DNA of 64,000 nt from Pelodera strongyloides (GCA_036852015.1 JAANDG010000152.1:62001-126000); one strand, 5' to 3'; shown: positions 1 to 12,715, counted from the first letter of the stretch. The notes: a model not told the origin generated them from the letters alone. A program made the numbers and translations.

Positions 1-410
1 ATTCCGACGAAGCAGCAGCAGCAGTCGATCTCGATGTACTCGCTGGCTCTGCAATATATTGATAATCATAAGGGGGAACAAACTGGGATACCTAAGGGAA
101 AGGAAACACGTAAGTACAACTACTGTACTCAATTAACAAGCTAACAGTTCAACTACTGTACTGAGTTTAACAGTTCGACTACTGCTGCACTAAGCTTAAC
201 AGTTCAACTACTGTACTGACAATTAACAAGTTTCACAGAACAGTTCAACTACTGTACTGACAATATCGAGCTACGAGTTACCTTGGACCTGAAGAGCGTC
301 ATCTACTTCCTTGGGCATATCCACAGTCTCTGGCTCTGGCTGAATCTGCTCGACGGATGCAGCAGCAGCAGTCGAAGTACTCGCTGGCTCTGCAATAGAT
401 TGAGGGGAAC
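1..410 (-). repeat. Tandemly duplicated exon plus intron block
   Basis: The exon beginning 'AGCCAGCGAGTAC' and its acceptor ('TTGCAG') occur twice, at 389 and at 48 on the minus strand. Between them, copies of 'agttcaactactgtactga' recur several times (about 145-260, again near 540). Both exon copies keep the same phase. Confidence 0.7.
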
Positions 411-3400
411 ACTGGGATACTTATTGGAAAGAAAACAAGTAAAGAACTACGACTATGAACACTTTCATAAGCGGCGAACCAATGAGAAACCAGGGCATAA
501 GTTTCGTGCATAAATGGAGGTGTCTGTTTAACAGTACCAATTCAACTACTGTACTGACAATTAACATGTTCACCACTCAAAATTAAATTACGTATAACTT
601 TCGTAGCAAAACCAACTAGCCAACGCGTATTCGGTAGGTGCGCGCTTTACGCAGCACGCAGCCAATGACAAGTAACAAAACCAACCAAACAAACAAACAA
701 TAATTTACCTCCTCCCACATCCTCTTTTTTCTCTTGTATCGGAGCTTGTACATTATCGGATTCGGCCACCTCCATATGTTCTCCGGGCTCAGCAAGCTCT
801 TCTGTCTTTTTATGCTCCGTTTCAGGTCCACACATCACCTCGTCCTCTACCACTTCAGACTCCTCCGTTGGTCCAACGTCCTCTGTCTCCGGCTCTAGCA
901 CTTGGGTACCACCACCTCCAGATTCTCCAGCGATATCCGGCAGGGTCTCCGTCTCAGTCTCAGCCATAGCGCTGACAGGTTCACAAACCATCGATTCCGC
1001 CTTGTCCTCCTCATCAGCAGAACTGGTTCCAATCTCCATTACAGTATCATCTGATGGTTGTGAATCAGGAAGAACAGCATCCGCGGGAGTCACGTCCTGG
1101 TCTTGCTGCGACGTACCAACTTCAGAATCGGCATCGGTTTCGACACCGTCGGTATCTCCATGTACCACCTCTTCCTCCACCAAATCAACATTCCCATCAG
1201 CAACAGCTCTCTCAACACCGTTCCCGGGAACATCTCCACGCTCATCCTGAGTGAAGCCCTGGAAATAAGAAAAGGGTAAGTTCACAGCAACGGGCGATCC
1301 ACCCACGCCCTAGCCACAAAAGAAACTAATCTACAAATAGCAGAGTCAAGCAATCGTATTTGTATAACTGATGTTTCAATACTACACATTACCACAAATA
1401 AATTAACTAGACGCGTTCTTCAAATAGCAAAGAGTCAAGCAATCGTTTTTGTACACCTGATGTTCAATACTACGCATTACCACACATAAATTAACTAGAT
1501 GCAGGTTCTAATCGCATCAGATTTTCAACTACCCCAGGCAGCTTGGTAATCCCAAGAAAATAAGAACATGCTTGCTACCTCCAACTTGTCCAAAGTCAGC
1601 TGTGCGCGAACAATCTGCTCTTGCACGAGCTCGGTTAGTCCTGAAAAACGAATCAAAATACAACTTTAAACAGCCAAATCAGTGCTTAAAATTACGAACC
1701 AGCCAACAACGCGAACAACCCCAAATACCCAAATTTACGCATCGAAAATATTCCCACATGGCCGCATCGCCATCGGACATTTCACACAAAAATCCCGTAA
1801 ATAACGAATAACGAACCGTCCTCCGAAGCGCAGAACACTAGGATACTTGGCTTCGAAGTAAGTTGTAGGTATTCCTTCAGGATAGTGATATTCTCCTCCT
1901 TCGTGAAAGTTGCGCTGCCATCGATGACATCGCTCACTAAAATATATTGTGATAAACCTTAATCTTCCAAATTGGACAGATAGCTAACAATAAGCTAAAA
2001 CACTGCGAGACAGTATGCAGAGCAGAAAAAAATGTAAAACACACGAAACCTAAAAATGAAGCATCAGAGACTCGTGCATTAAGGATGTAAAATACTAATG
2101 CTACCGCTACGTAGCGCAACTATCCGCTTCCAAGTGGTAGGTCGGAAGATCTCATAGTCTCCTCTCCATAACTTTGACCACTAACCACTAAGCCGACAAA
2201 AAAGCCCTCCCCTTTCCCCCGTCCGTCTCAGGGCATAAAACTCGTCGGGAAACGCTCAAAACCACCACCACCATCCAAATATATGTAGTTTTTCCGAAAC
2301 TTGCATCTCTTTATTATACGTTTCTGATTTTCACCATACCTAATATTCTAATCCCGACGGTGGTATGGATACGAGCTCAAGACCACCGTCTAAATTCTAA
2401 ATGTATGCAACATCAATGTGCTAATTCGGATGGTGGTTTCGTCGATCAGAGAGTGTCAACGAGTAATATGCCATGCCGTCGGTGAATTAAATGGAAAATA
2501 TGACGACGGCCACAGTTGTGCATAAGACTGACCAAGGATAATAGAGTCATACAATACATCCATAAGCAACTGGATATCTCCTTCCTCTTTCTCATCGGCC
2601 TCTCGTTGCTCTTCGCTCTTTGATGCTTCTTCGGTCTCGAACTGCTCCTTTAACGTCGCGTAAGCCAAATAAGTTTGCTGAAACAAAACAAGCATAAACT
2701 CCAGTATACGCTGCACCAATCACGCATACTACCGCTCACAGGAAGTTAGAGCTCGGCTATAACCATCTGCTGTGCGAGGTGAGATGGATGCTAGATGCAC
2801 TGAATGAAGGGAAAAGCCTGTTTTTGATTTAAAGGGACAGGCCCACGAGGAAAAAGTTTTCTGAAATTCCGGAATTTCAGAAATATTACTGTGCAAACCG
2901 CATTTCTTTATACCTAGAACTCGTCACTATGAGTACATGAAATGAGAATGTATAATCGTCCAGTATACGAATTGAATGCATGAAATGATAATGTAGTTGT
3001 CCAGTACACGTTCCACAAACCACGTATAATATCGCTTTGCATGAGGCACTAACCTTATTCATTTCCATCAGCTCTTCAATTTCCTGGTCGGCTTGAGCTA
3101 AAAGGGCAGGATGCGCGGCGTGTTCCGCCTCCAGCGCAGCTAGCTGATTCCTAGCGGCGATAACCTAAGATATTATAGACTGAATGTGATCGTGTCATCA
3201 AATTAAGTATTAGCAGACATGTGGAAGTGAGCCATACTTGGCACACCTTTCAGAAACAAGTTCCGGCCGCTGCAACGCAAACATAAACTTGTCAATGTGA
3301 AAGCGAAATACCGGCCGGTTTTTGAAACGTATCCAGCACACCAGCATTATTATGCAGCTTATGCAAATCTCTGATGTAACCCAAACTATGTTAATAAATT

Positions 3401-3775
3401 AAAATAAAAAAAATCTAGTAAATTCGAGCAAATTAGCATAAACACGGGAGAATACAGTTGTCCACGATACGTTCCAAAAACAGGCCGGCATTTCGCTTTA
3501 AAGAGAATGCTAATCAGAAGCGCAAAATTCACAATGAAACTTTGATACTGCTAATCAGAAGCGCAAAATTCACAATGAAACTTTGATATTGCTAATCAGA
3601 AGCGCAAAATTCACAATGAAACTTTGATATTCGATATTTTCCCAATGAATCTATGAATCACGCACAACCCTTGACCGAACCGGATTAAAAGGAGAAAAGG
3701 CCAAACCTTTGGGCTAAGAACGTTGTTTTGTTGTCGCAGGAGCTCCGTTTTGTGCTTCAACTCCCAGATTTCAGT
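1..3775 (-). CDS. Unrecognised coiled-coil protein with acidic C-terminal region (partial)
   Basis: Eight exons join in phase on the minus strand: 3775-3707, 3164-3054, 2677-2533, 1936-1817, 1640-1579, 1258-709, 389-282 and 48-1 (continues off the left edge). The first three visible exons encode charged, heptad-like sequence ('TEIWELKHKTELLRQQNN', 'EAEHAAHPALLAQADQEIEE'), as in a coiled coil. The 550-nt exon encodes about 183 residues very rich in Glu, Asp, Thr, Ser and Val with no recognisable fold. The last two visible exons are repeats of one another, both starting 'EPASTS' and carrying an Ala run. The 5' end is unresolved: two small in-phase candidate exons lie at about 4240-4190 and 4126-4103. 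No family was recognised. The exon chain is well supported by splice sites and phase; the function is unknown. Confidence 0.65.
2831..2921. mobile_element. Half copy of inverted-repeat element (family C)
   Basis: Starts 'ttaaagggacaggcccacga' and continues with the segment 'ggaatttcagaaatattact' shared with the fuller copy at 5775-6225. Only one arm is present. Confidence 0.6.
3298..3503. mobile_element. Inverted-repeat element, family A
   Basis: Left end 'aaagcgaaataccggccggt', right end 'caggccggcatttcgcttta' in inverse orientation. The interior is AT-rich with 'atgcaaat'-like motifs. It lies in an intron of the coiled-coil gene. It belongs to the commonest family in the window, non-autonomous with no ORF. 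Confidence 0.75.
3507..3632. repeat. 49-bp tandem repeat, about 2.5 copies
   Basis: The unit begins 'gctaatcagaagcgcaaaat' and ends 'gaaactttgatat'. It recurs at about 3510, 3550 and 3590, inside an intron, abutting the family A element. Confidence 0.8.
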
Positions 3776-4320
3776 CTGAAAAAAATAGCCCAATTAGTAA
3801 TTAGTCAGCTTACGAAAATTATCAATATTTAAGAAAGGAAGTTATACTACTATTAACTGTATAAGCGATGCCTCTTTCGGCTTACAGCGCTTCGGCTGTC
3901 GCTGTCGCATACCGAACGGGCATGTGTGGACACAGCACACGTAATGCACCCCACCCGACTGACTATAGCCAGTTTACTTGATTATGCACAAAACGCTCTG
4001 AGATCAAATGTGCACAAACCCAAGAATGAAACATTATATTAATTTTACGGATGTTAATATCTTCTAAAGAAACTATTGGTGGCGCCTCTTACTTCGCTGG
4101 CACTCGGTTTGCCTGTCTACGAATTTCGGGGTTTGTAAAGGAACTAGGTAACATCGTAAATCGTAAATCAACGGTTAAAGAACATACTCTGATCTTGACG
4201 ACTTCTGGAAGGAGCTGCACCGCCCGGCTGGACTGGAGCTAAATTTAAGGAGATGAACTCAGGTCCGAATTCAGAATACACCATTTTCGTTCTCCATGGC
4301 CAGGGAATTAATTAAGTCCG

Positions 4321-4440
4321 TGTCCGCATCTCAATATTTTGTGGAGGTGATTTAGACTAATTTGCATATAATACATTAGAGATCGGGAGGTGATTTAGTC
4401 TAATTTGTATACAATGCATTACGGATCGGGAGGTGACCAC
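4321..4440. repeat. About 58-bp tandem duplication
   Basis: The block 'ggaggtgatttagactaatt' with 'cattagagatcggg' occurs twice with a few mismatches, upstream of the coiled-coil gene's recognisable exons. Confidence 0.6.
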
Positions 4441-4639
4441 TTGGTAACCAAATAGACAGTCACTTGTCACCAAATGCTTTCTTTTTTTTTCGGTGAAAGT
4501 CGACAGGTTACGCTATTGACCGTTTTTCTGCGCCCGGGTACTTCGTTACTGCCTTGTGTGTTCATTCGACTATGGCATGTCGTTTCATTTTCCATTCGGT
4601 GACATGACATATGTTATCAATACAAAATATAACGGAGAT

Positions 4640-5060
4640 GTGGGTCTCTTCGATAGAAAAAGTGTGAAAATAATACCTGCGCTAATAGTTGATCTTCAAA
4701 AATGTCGTTGTCTGTTTGTGATGCGTCCTGCATCCTGCCTGCAAATGATAAAAATGAAAGAGTGTCATGGAAAACAGAAAACAGCTATTTGCACGATTAG
4801 AAAACAGCGATGTGTCATGGGTCTGTTCCCAGCCTCCAAGTGGGATTTGAGAGAAACAGAGTTATCACGCGAATCAGCGAGATAAATTCTCCCGAACGGG
4901 AAGGCTCAATGTTCGTGCATACGGCCACCGCGGAGTCCCGCAAATACCTGCACCGGATTGGGCACAAATACGGGCTTCCACTTTCCTGTGTTACTGCCGG
5001 AACTGGTTGACCCGACGCATCGTAGCGCGAAAATATGTTCTAGAACAGCTAAGCTAAGCA
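4640..5060. other. Unassigned stretch with open frames
   Basis: The GC-richer segment 4850-5010 is open in several frames on both strands. One minus-strand reading (peptide '...TGKWKPVFVPNPVQ', donor 'CAG|GTATTTG') could be an exon of the coiled-coil gene. No phase partner was found and no family was recognised, so no gene is called. Confidence 0.3.
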
Positions 5061-5300
5061 CCGCAGTTTAAGATACAACCAAGTTATCTGAACTGACGCT
5101 ACACTTCGCGGCCAAAATCCCAATTATATTCAATCAATAACAATCAATCAATCAATATGCCACAGTTATGCTTTAGCACGAATAGGCCTGCGCGAGAAAT
5201 CATGCTGCAAGCGGCGAAGCGGCCTATTGATTGATTGCACAAAAAATCGCGATGTCGGACGAATGGGGCGTAGCGAAAATCTGCGCGTAGACTACTATTT

Positions 5301-5698
5301 TAAAGGGACAGGCCCATCAAAATAAACCTACATTTACGATAGGTTCATAATGACTATCAAGCATTTTTATTACAATATATACAAACTAAATTTCACCATT
5401 ATTCGCCCTAGGCAACTTTTTTCCAATGCGCTCTGCTCAAATGTATACCATATAACTGCAGATTTCAAAGCTATATATGCAAATTTTAATCGCATTATAA
5501 TTTCACGACAAATTTGCATTGACGACAAGGATATTTGCGGCTCTACGGTATACATTTGAGCAGAGCGCATCGGAAAAAAGTTTTCAATGGCAAATAAATG
5601 TGAAATTTAGTTTGTATATATTGTAATAAAAATGCTTGATAGTCACTATGGACGTATCGTAAATATAGGTTTACTTTGATGGGCCTGTCCCTTTAACA
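5301..5698. mobile_element. Inverted-repeat element, family B, with about 150-bp arms
   Basis: Left end 'ttaaagggacaggcccatca', right end its inverse 'gatgggcctgtccctttaa'. Arms match over about 150 bp, including 'caaatgtatacc'/'ggtatacatttg'. The TTAA at both ends resembles a piggyBac-type target site. No transposase was seen. Confidence 0.8.
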
Positions 5699-5774
5699 TA
5701 GATTTTGTATCTATTTATCAATCCAGCCTCCCAGCTCGCCTCCGCGATAATTGTTTTATGGTCGCGGTCAAAAA

Positions 5775-6225
5775 AGGCCTTAACACGAGAAAAAAGGTTT
5801 CCTCAGTTTACTTGCAAAGAATGTCCGGAATTTCAGAAATATTACTGTAAAAACCGCATTTCTTTAGGCCTAGAACTCGCGGAGTTATTACTCGGCAAAC
5901 TGTTCGGCCAGGTACCGTAGTCAGAATCAATTTGCGCTTTTAGGGTATTAAAGTATTGGAAAAGCTTTCTTATAATGGTAGGAATGTTCTGCATTCGTTT
6001 AACAATCATTATGTAGGGAAAGAATGCTAATGGGTGGATATAAACCGTAAAAACGTATTTAAACCTTTCTGACTACGGTAACTGGCCGAACTGTTTGCCG
6101 TGAAATATCTCTGCGAGTTCTAGGCGTAAAGAAATGCGGTTTTCACAGTAATTTTTCTGAAATTCCGGACATTCTGTTCAAGTAAATTAAGAAACACCTT
6201 TTTCTCGTGGGCCTCTCCCTTAATT
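5775..6225. mobile_element. Inverted-repeat element, family C
   Basis: Left arm includes 'cacgagaaaaaaggtttcct' and 'aaaaccgcatttctttaggc'. The right arm repeats these in inverse order and ends 'gtgggcctctcccttaatt'. The centre near 5915/6075 pairs 'ctgttcggccag' with 'ctggccgaac'. No ORF. Confidence 0.75.
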
Positions 6226-7168
6226 GATCAACGTGATGGTGTTTTACGAAATCCATAAGTTGAAATTTTTTTTGAAACACTTCTTACGAATTTATCAATG
6301 AGAAACTTTTCGCATATGTGTTTGTTCTGAATGAAATGAGCGTAATTTGTCATTGTATTGTTATATACGGTTATTTATGCTTACGCTAAACTTACTGTGA
6401 TTACCTTATCTTACCTTGACAAAAAATAGTCTTCTTAACTTCGTAAGTCCTCATATACTCGAAACGATAAGTGATGCTCTCATACACTCAAAGTGATAAG
6501 TGCTACAGGCAAAAACAGCGTGAAAAGATTTTCAGACAGAACACAGCGTGGTGATATTTCTGTCAGCCAAATACATCTTGTCACGTTGTTGCGAATTTGC
6601 GAGAGTGCGGATTGAGTGCGAAACCAAAATAGTGCGAATTTGCCAATTTGCGAGTAATATCTTGTCACGCACATTTGTCTTACAAACCACCGTGCTAAAA
6701 TGTCTTGTGGCAGATATTCAGGCATAATACATCTTATTATGCTGTGTTGTATGAACGTGAAAGAAACAGCACGACCTTTTTTTGTGCAGAACTGTTTGCC
6801 GAGGAATAACTCTGTGAGTTCTAGTTATAAAAAAATGCTGTTTTCACATCAACATTTTTGAAATTTCGGACATTCTGTGCAAGTAAATTGAAAGAAACCC
6901 ATTTTCTAGTGGGCGTCTCTCTTTAAGGAGAAGCCACACTCTTGCTACCACAACAATAGTCTAAAGTGAGTGTTGAACTCTATATAAAACTTCTGTAGAT
7001 TTATATATTACACAAACACGGGGGTTCATAAGAAAAGTTCATAAGAAAGGTTTCATATTATTTTACCACTATCAAATATGATCAATACCGCAGTAGCGCC
7101 TGCGTTTTTGTGGACGGCTTGACTGTGTCGATTCTAGGCTGCGCGCGACAGAAACGTATCAGTCGGCA
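6226..7168. other. Gene-free spacer with a half element
   Basis: No exon chain was found. A single arm of family C lies at about 6783-6928 ('ctgtttgccgaggaataact' ... 'gtgggcgtctctctttaag'). A repeated 'tcgtaagtcctcatatactc / tgctctcatacactcaaagt' motif occurs near 6440-6500. Confidence 0.5.
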
Positions 7169-10100
7169 ATGGAGATAGTGGATCTTTTACCAGTGGTTAG
7201 TTTGTATTGCTGTACTCCATCGTGATGATGTGTGAAATATTTGATTTATGCCCCTGATTGTCTCTGCAGTTTCAGATTGATCCGCAAGGCTTTCTGCACT
7301 ATATTAGAGCCGATTATGGTGCCAAAAATACTTGGTTGCTTTGCGTTGTATTATTTTTTTCGAAAACCGTGATGTTTTGAATAAAGCTCTTTGCCAGTAA
7401 TGCCTAAGATACTATGTTCTAGCGCGCTTCGCAGTTTCAGATTGATCCATTGACTTTGAAAATATATAGTTTTCTAAAACATTTTTTATTGATAAAAATC
7501 CACCAATTTATTCCGAATATTTTCGTCCATTGGACGATGTCGTACTCGACGGCGATCGATATTTTTTGCGGCGCGCGCTGCCTTTTATTTGTTCTTTTTA
7601 CCTTTTTGCCGTCTTCGTTGTTGTCTTTTTGTATGTATTGTTGTTTTGTTGTTATTTTTTCCGCTTTACTTCGGTCTCAACTCAGTAAGCATGCATGACA
7701 TTATACTTAATCGTCATCTGTCATTCGCGTCGCTATCACAATCAGTGGCGACGCGTATGACACGCTTGCTCCTGAGTTGAAACCGAAGTATTTTCTCCTT
7801 AGTCCTTTGTTTTCAGAACTTTAATGGACAGTATTCTCTGGGAATCACCTCCTGGACGTGAACAAGTCGAAGAGTCCTTTTTCATTCAAGATATATTCAG
7901 CGAGACAGAACAACAGTCATTCTCTGACACTCTCAGTAGCACTCAATCGGAGGGAAGGGATTTATGGTATGGCTGTGTTTATCGTTTCGGGTCAGTCTGC
8001 CAGTCAGTTCATTCCTAGAGGTATAAGTGTTGCTTGCGTCGTGGTTGCGTCCCGGAACATTCTTGCAATAAGCGCTTGCCATGTTATGTATTAGCACAGT
8101 TTTCAGTGGCGAACCCATCACAGTGGATCGGTTTACGACCGCATTGAAAACCGGAGAGCACCAAATTGTACGCAGGTTTCTGCGTGACCGAGGGAAAAGT
8201 ACTCGCTTGGCTGATATCAGGTCTGATTGTTACTTTTTTTTGTTTCTAATCAATAAAACGACAACATCAAAAAGCATGCCTATAAATCGTATATCCTACA
8301 TTACACACTATACGCTTGCCTTTATTTGTGGAGCGAATGACGACTGTACAAAATACTGCGTTAAAGCCGTATAACGGCCAGTTTTGGAACATATGGCAGA
8401 TGCTGCCTTCCGATGTAGTGTATCCAAATTCCTACACGACTACTACAACTGATTATATCAATTTGCATGCAACGTATGGGAATGTAAATGTACGTGCCCC
8501 AAATCCAAACATAAAAACTGGCCGTTAGTTCGCTAAGGTCTGGTTTCTACATTGTTTCGGTCATTATCGTAATCATACGGTTGCAGATACGCAGATTGGC
8601 TGCGCTCTCTCTTCAATAAAGATCTATCGGGACCAAACCTCAGAAGGATTAGAACCGGACTGACTCATATTGTCAGGTTCGATAGTTTCCTTAATTTCCT
8701 TATTTATTGTCTTCGTTTGTGACCTCACAGCGTAATACCGGCCGGTTTTTGAAACACATGGAGTATACCAGCATTCTTATGCAGCTCATGCAAATGAGCA
8801 TAAATTAGAATAAAAAATCGCGCTAAATTCTAGCATAAATAGGTAACAATTCAGTTGACCACGATGCGTTTCGAAAACCGTCCGGTATTTCGCCGGTTTC
8901 GAAACGCATCGGGTACACCAGCGTTCTTATGCAGCTTATGCAAATGAACATAAATTAGAATAAAAAATCGAGCTAAGTTCGAGTTCGAGACATTCGAGTA
9001 AATTAGCATAAATACTTAAGAACTCAGTTGCCCATGATGTGTTTCAGAATTCAGAAACCAGGATGTGGCTGGTATTTCGCTAATACTTATACTCTTTGGC
9101 TCGTTATGTTTGAATGAACTCGAGGTCCGAGATCTTGTTTCATTACACAGAAAGCTCGTTTATTTATTCTTTCGTATTAATCCAGGCTATAAATCTATGC
9201 GTAAAATTACGCATCAACCATCTCCGGATTGGCTTTGACCATCTCCGGAGGCAAATGCAACTACGTTCTCGGACGCGCAGACGCGCGCGTAGCTAGCCGC
9301 GCAAATTGGAGTGCACGCGTAGCTAGCCGCGCTTTTGTGAACGCGCGCGTACTTTGGCGCGTTCCGCGCAGTTTGCAAAGTACGCGGGTAGGTGCGCGGT
9401 AAATTCGGGGTTCTATTTCGTGCGTGGAGTACCGTACCCAGCATACTGTATTTGCCGCAAAAGTGCGGACAGAGAGTGCAAAAGTGCACAGAGGGTGCAC
9501 ACATTTTTTTTTCGAACTAATTTTTTGGAGTATATTTTGTTACTCTGAGATGTTGTTATTGTTTACTTCTTATGTTTGACTTTGATGTTAGTGTGTCGTT
9601 AAAGTTACAGTCAATTGTTCCAGCTTATGGTGACGAATATTGCCCGAATGCGCTCATAACCACTTTTTGTGTTGTACAAAAAATTGTAAGTAGATGTCTT
9701 CTCACTATCGACGGACTGGTTCCTCGATCGGCATTTCGAATGCACCACAGTGCATTTTCAAGTAAGTATGTATTATAGTTTCTTCAATATAAAGGCATAT
9801 AAAATCAAGTGTTGCGATGTGTAATTATTTAATAAGCAAATGTTACTACTTGGTGCATAAGAAGCTCTAAAATGTAAGGTGTGACGGTTTTTAGCAAGCG
9901 AGTGCCGGTTTTGTCCTTTTTGTTTGGATATGAGACGCCATAAGCCCTGTCGTATCACTGCTTATTTTTTATTTATTTCTGCAGCCACAAATGTTCCAGG
10001 TTTCAATGGACATCACAGGTCCCCCATTCTTTAGGCGATTGCACAACTTCTGACGTCCAGGTAGCGTTTTTTCTGTAGCATGTCGCCCTTTTTACTTATG

Positions 10101-12715
10101 TAGTTTTCATGGCAGTACAGTCTTCTGGATGTATTCAAATAGATGTTTATTCAAGCGTTTCCCCATCGTTATGTGTTTTTTATGCCAGCTGCAAGGGTTA
10201 TATTCTCGATAGGGAAAATGATTCCCTGATAGGGAAATACTGTCTTTTGTCTTGTTACTCTCGCTTTAGAATGCTATTTTCTATCTCCCCAGTGAGCAGT
10301 CAGATGGTCAGATCAGTTCCTCGGGGGGATAAAATGGTGAATATGTCTTCAGGCACTTTTGCATTCTCAGAATTTTAGGTTGAATTGTGGCTTCAAAAAT
10401 CGCTGCAGGTGCTGCCCAAGAATTGGGTTTCCAGAATACCTGCTCGGATGGATCAATGAAATGGTTTTATTAGGTATGGTATGTCCTGCTGTATGTTGTT
10501 ATTAGGTATCTAAATTCATAAATTGCTTTTGCGTACAACTTAAGCCGAGTCGAATTTGTGCAAAATATTTCCGTTAAAAGCCATTATGTTGAGCGATAAT
10601 CGATAATGTATTCAATTTAGGTCGCAAAATCCCTTTGTTGGAGACGAGTGCAATCTACATCCATCAGGTAATAAGCCCTATTATAATAGTATTTAAATGT
10701 ATTTGTATGTAGCGTTTGTAGTAGCTTATGAGATTATGTAGACCTTAGCTTATGTAATAACTGAGAGTCACTAGATACTCTACTGGATGCCAATAAATAA
10801 GAGAAGCAGTAATTAAGTTGTGTAATTTTGTGTAATTAAGTAGTGTTTCTATTTTCAGGATTTGTTGCGAAGTTTTTGACCGTGGATGGCTGTGAAACTG
10901 GAATAAAACTCCTGAATCCTGAATGGGGAATGGGCGTTGTAATCTCTCACTGGGATGCGGTTGGAGTCCGTTCGAGGAGCAATAATGGAGGTTTCCAAAC
11001 AAACCTTGTCCCTCCTGACTTGTTGTGAGCGCTTGGTGATTAAAAATTGCATTGTTTTATTAGCGATTTTATTAAACTCGAGCCACTTGACTTTCCCCGC
11101 TACATCAAAATCATTTGTCTATTTCGTCCTATGAATTGTTAATATAGCACTAATTTTTATTTGCTAGACTCATACTCATTTATTAAATAGCATCAGTATA
11201 ATGTGCATCCGGAGCTTATTAGCAGATTGCTGGTTATTACAGTTCTTATCAGATTGGTCTGCTACGACATCTTCCCTGTTAATCCATACATTAGTGGAAT
11301 GCTAGTCTCATCCTAGTAATAGTAACATTACTGGTTTGTTATTTTAGTTCCTACATTTATACATCTAATCTATTTTCTATAGTTGTATACTCTGATCTGA
11401 GTTGCACAAGTAGGAAGAGGATTTATATTGCCCCATTGACTACTGGCAATCATTGGAACTTAATGCCTTTTATTGGTCATGTTTGATATGAGTAATATTA
11501 GATGCCTTATTTTCCTTTAGTAACGCGCTAGTTACCCTGTACGAACTCCTTGTAATCTCTGCATTTTATATTTTCTATCGTTCTATGGTTAGAGTTTATT
11601 TATCTTGCAGCTACGCACTTTTTGCTATGTTACTTAGGTGTTATTTATATATGTCGTAACATATTGTTTTATTTATTTATTGCTAGCACCAGCCGGCACA
11701 ATTAAGGCTCCTACATAATTGCTAGTTGTTACCATACGCTCCTCATTGAATATAAGTTTGTTTGGTTACTATATTTATGTTTTGATTGTTATTATATTGT
11801 CAGTTAAGACTTTATTTACGCAAATAAACATTTATTCCTTTTTTTTGGGTGGTTTTATTTGGTTTTACATGGTTTTAATAGGGCGCAAAAGAGCGAAAAA
11901 GGTGCGAGGGGCAGGCATTGTGCATGCACGTGGTCCGTTTGCGCGCAGTGCAGCAACATTTTTGCGCGGACGCGCTCCTGCAATTCGGCGTCCGCGCAAA
12001 TACATTGCTGCGCTGCGCGTCCGAGGTTCAGAGAAATATATAGATTTGGGTGAAACATATCAGTGGTAATTTACGGTTCGACTCTCAACTAAGCGACCAT
12101 CTCCGAAATTACGCATGGAAATTATAGCCTGAATCGCATTGCAGAGAGTTTCCATAGTTTAACAATTTTTATACATACGCGTATAAATGCTATTTTGTTT
12201 TCAGAGAATGGTCATTAACTGCAGAATCAAGGCGGAAGATTGTTGTATTACACTCATATGTCTGCGCACTGGTATGACTTGTTCTTCTTTACACTTTTGC
12301 TTATAGCTCGTGGTTCGTACGTAAGATTACCGAATTACCGTTGAAAAAAAAGCAAAAAGCTGAATCCGAGAGCCACGGCCGTGTATTTCCTGCCCGGGGA
12401 TTAATGTTGAATAGTAATAGTTCTATTGTCCGATGATTATGGGCCTATCCTTACCTTTTATCCATTGAGCTCGCCTTTTGATTTGCAGTAACAATGAACA
12501 CGCGACGCGCGTCATTAATCGACCAAACCGCGTTAAGGCTAATCACTTCTCCGGCTAACGTTATATTATTTTATTTGATTGCCTGATTGTCGTGTTGCTG
12601 AAGCTGAACTACATAACTACATTTTCATTTTGAGGAGTGTTGGGATACCTCGCTACGGGATCATGCTCTTTATGTGCTCCGAAACAGAGTCGACCACTTG
12701 ATCGACCAAATACTG
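7169..12715 (+). CDS. Unrecognised multi-exon gene (3' end unresolved)
   Basis: Phase-compatible plus-strand exons: 7817-7966, 8107-8220, 8587-8676, 10621-10667 and 10859-about 10950; then, after an unresolved junction, 12205-12271 and 12635-12715. Junctions among the first five carry phase exactly, which makes a real gene likely. A candidate first exon at 7169-7195 reads 'MEIVDLLPV' before a GTTAGT donor, but its link to 7817 was not resolved. Peptides include 'ESPPGREQVEESFFIQDIFS', 'ITVDRFTTALKTGEHQIVRR', 'FVAKFLTVDGCETGIKLL' and 'DTSLRDHALYVLRNRVDHLI'. The amphipathic helical look could fit an ARM/HEAT- or FH3-like repeat protein, but that is only an impression. No family was recognised. 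A later open exon (about 13306-13450) with a hydrophobic stretch did not fit in phase. Confidence 0.55.
7668..7789. mobile_element. Short terminal-inverted-repeat element
   Basis: Ends 'acttcggtctcaactcag' and 'ctgagttgaaaccgaagt' are inverse. Inside, 'tgtcattcgcgtcgc' pairs with 'gcgacgcgtatgaca'. About 120 bp, no ORF. Confidence 0.7.
8727..9085. mobile_element. Two adjoining family A inverted-repeat elements
   Basis: The first copy starts 'taataccggccggtttttga' and ends near 8898. The second begins at about 8894 with 'cggtttcgaaacgcatcggg' and ends 'tggctggtatttcgct'. Both contain 'aattagaataaaaaatcg'. They lie in an intron of the plus-strand gene. Confidence 0.7.
9255..9490. repeat. GC-rich CpG-dense repeat block
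   Basis: 'cgcgtagctagccgcgc' occurs twice, followed by further 'acgcgcgcgta' motifs. This is strongly GC-rich against an AT-rich background. Open frames here are low-complexity shadows. Confidence 0.5.
11880..12035. mobile_element. GC-rich inverted repeat
   Basis: 'gcagtgcagcaacatttttg' and 'gcgcggacgc' pair with 'gcgtccgcgc' and 'tacattgctgcgctgcgc' about 40 bp further on. Probably a short foldback element in an intron or spacer. Confidence 0.5.

Noticed and set aside
647..831. C-terminal extension of the acidic exon past 709
   Set aside because: The frame runs into an intron; a good donor (GTAAAT) at 708 joins in phase to the exon at 389.
3240..3290. Possible exon 'RPELVSE' in the coiled-coil gene
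   Set aside because: Does not keep phase between 3707 and 3164, which join directly in phase.
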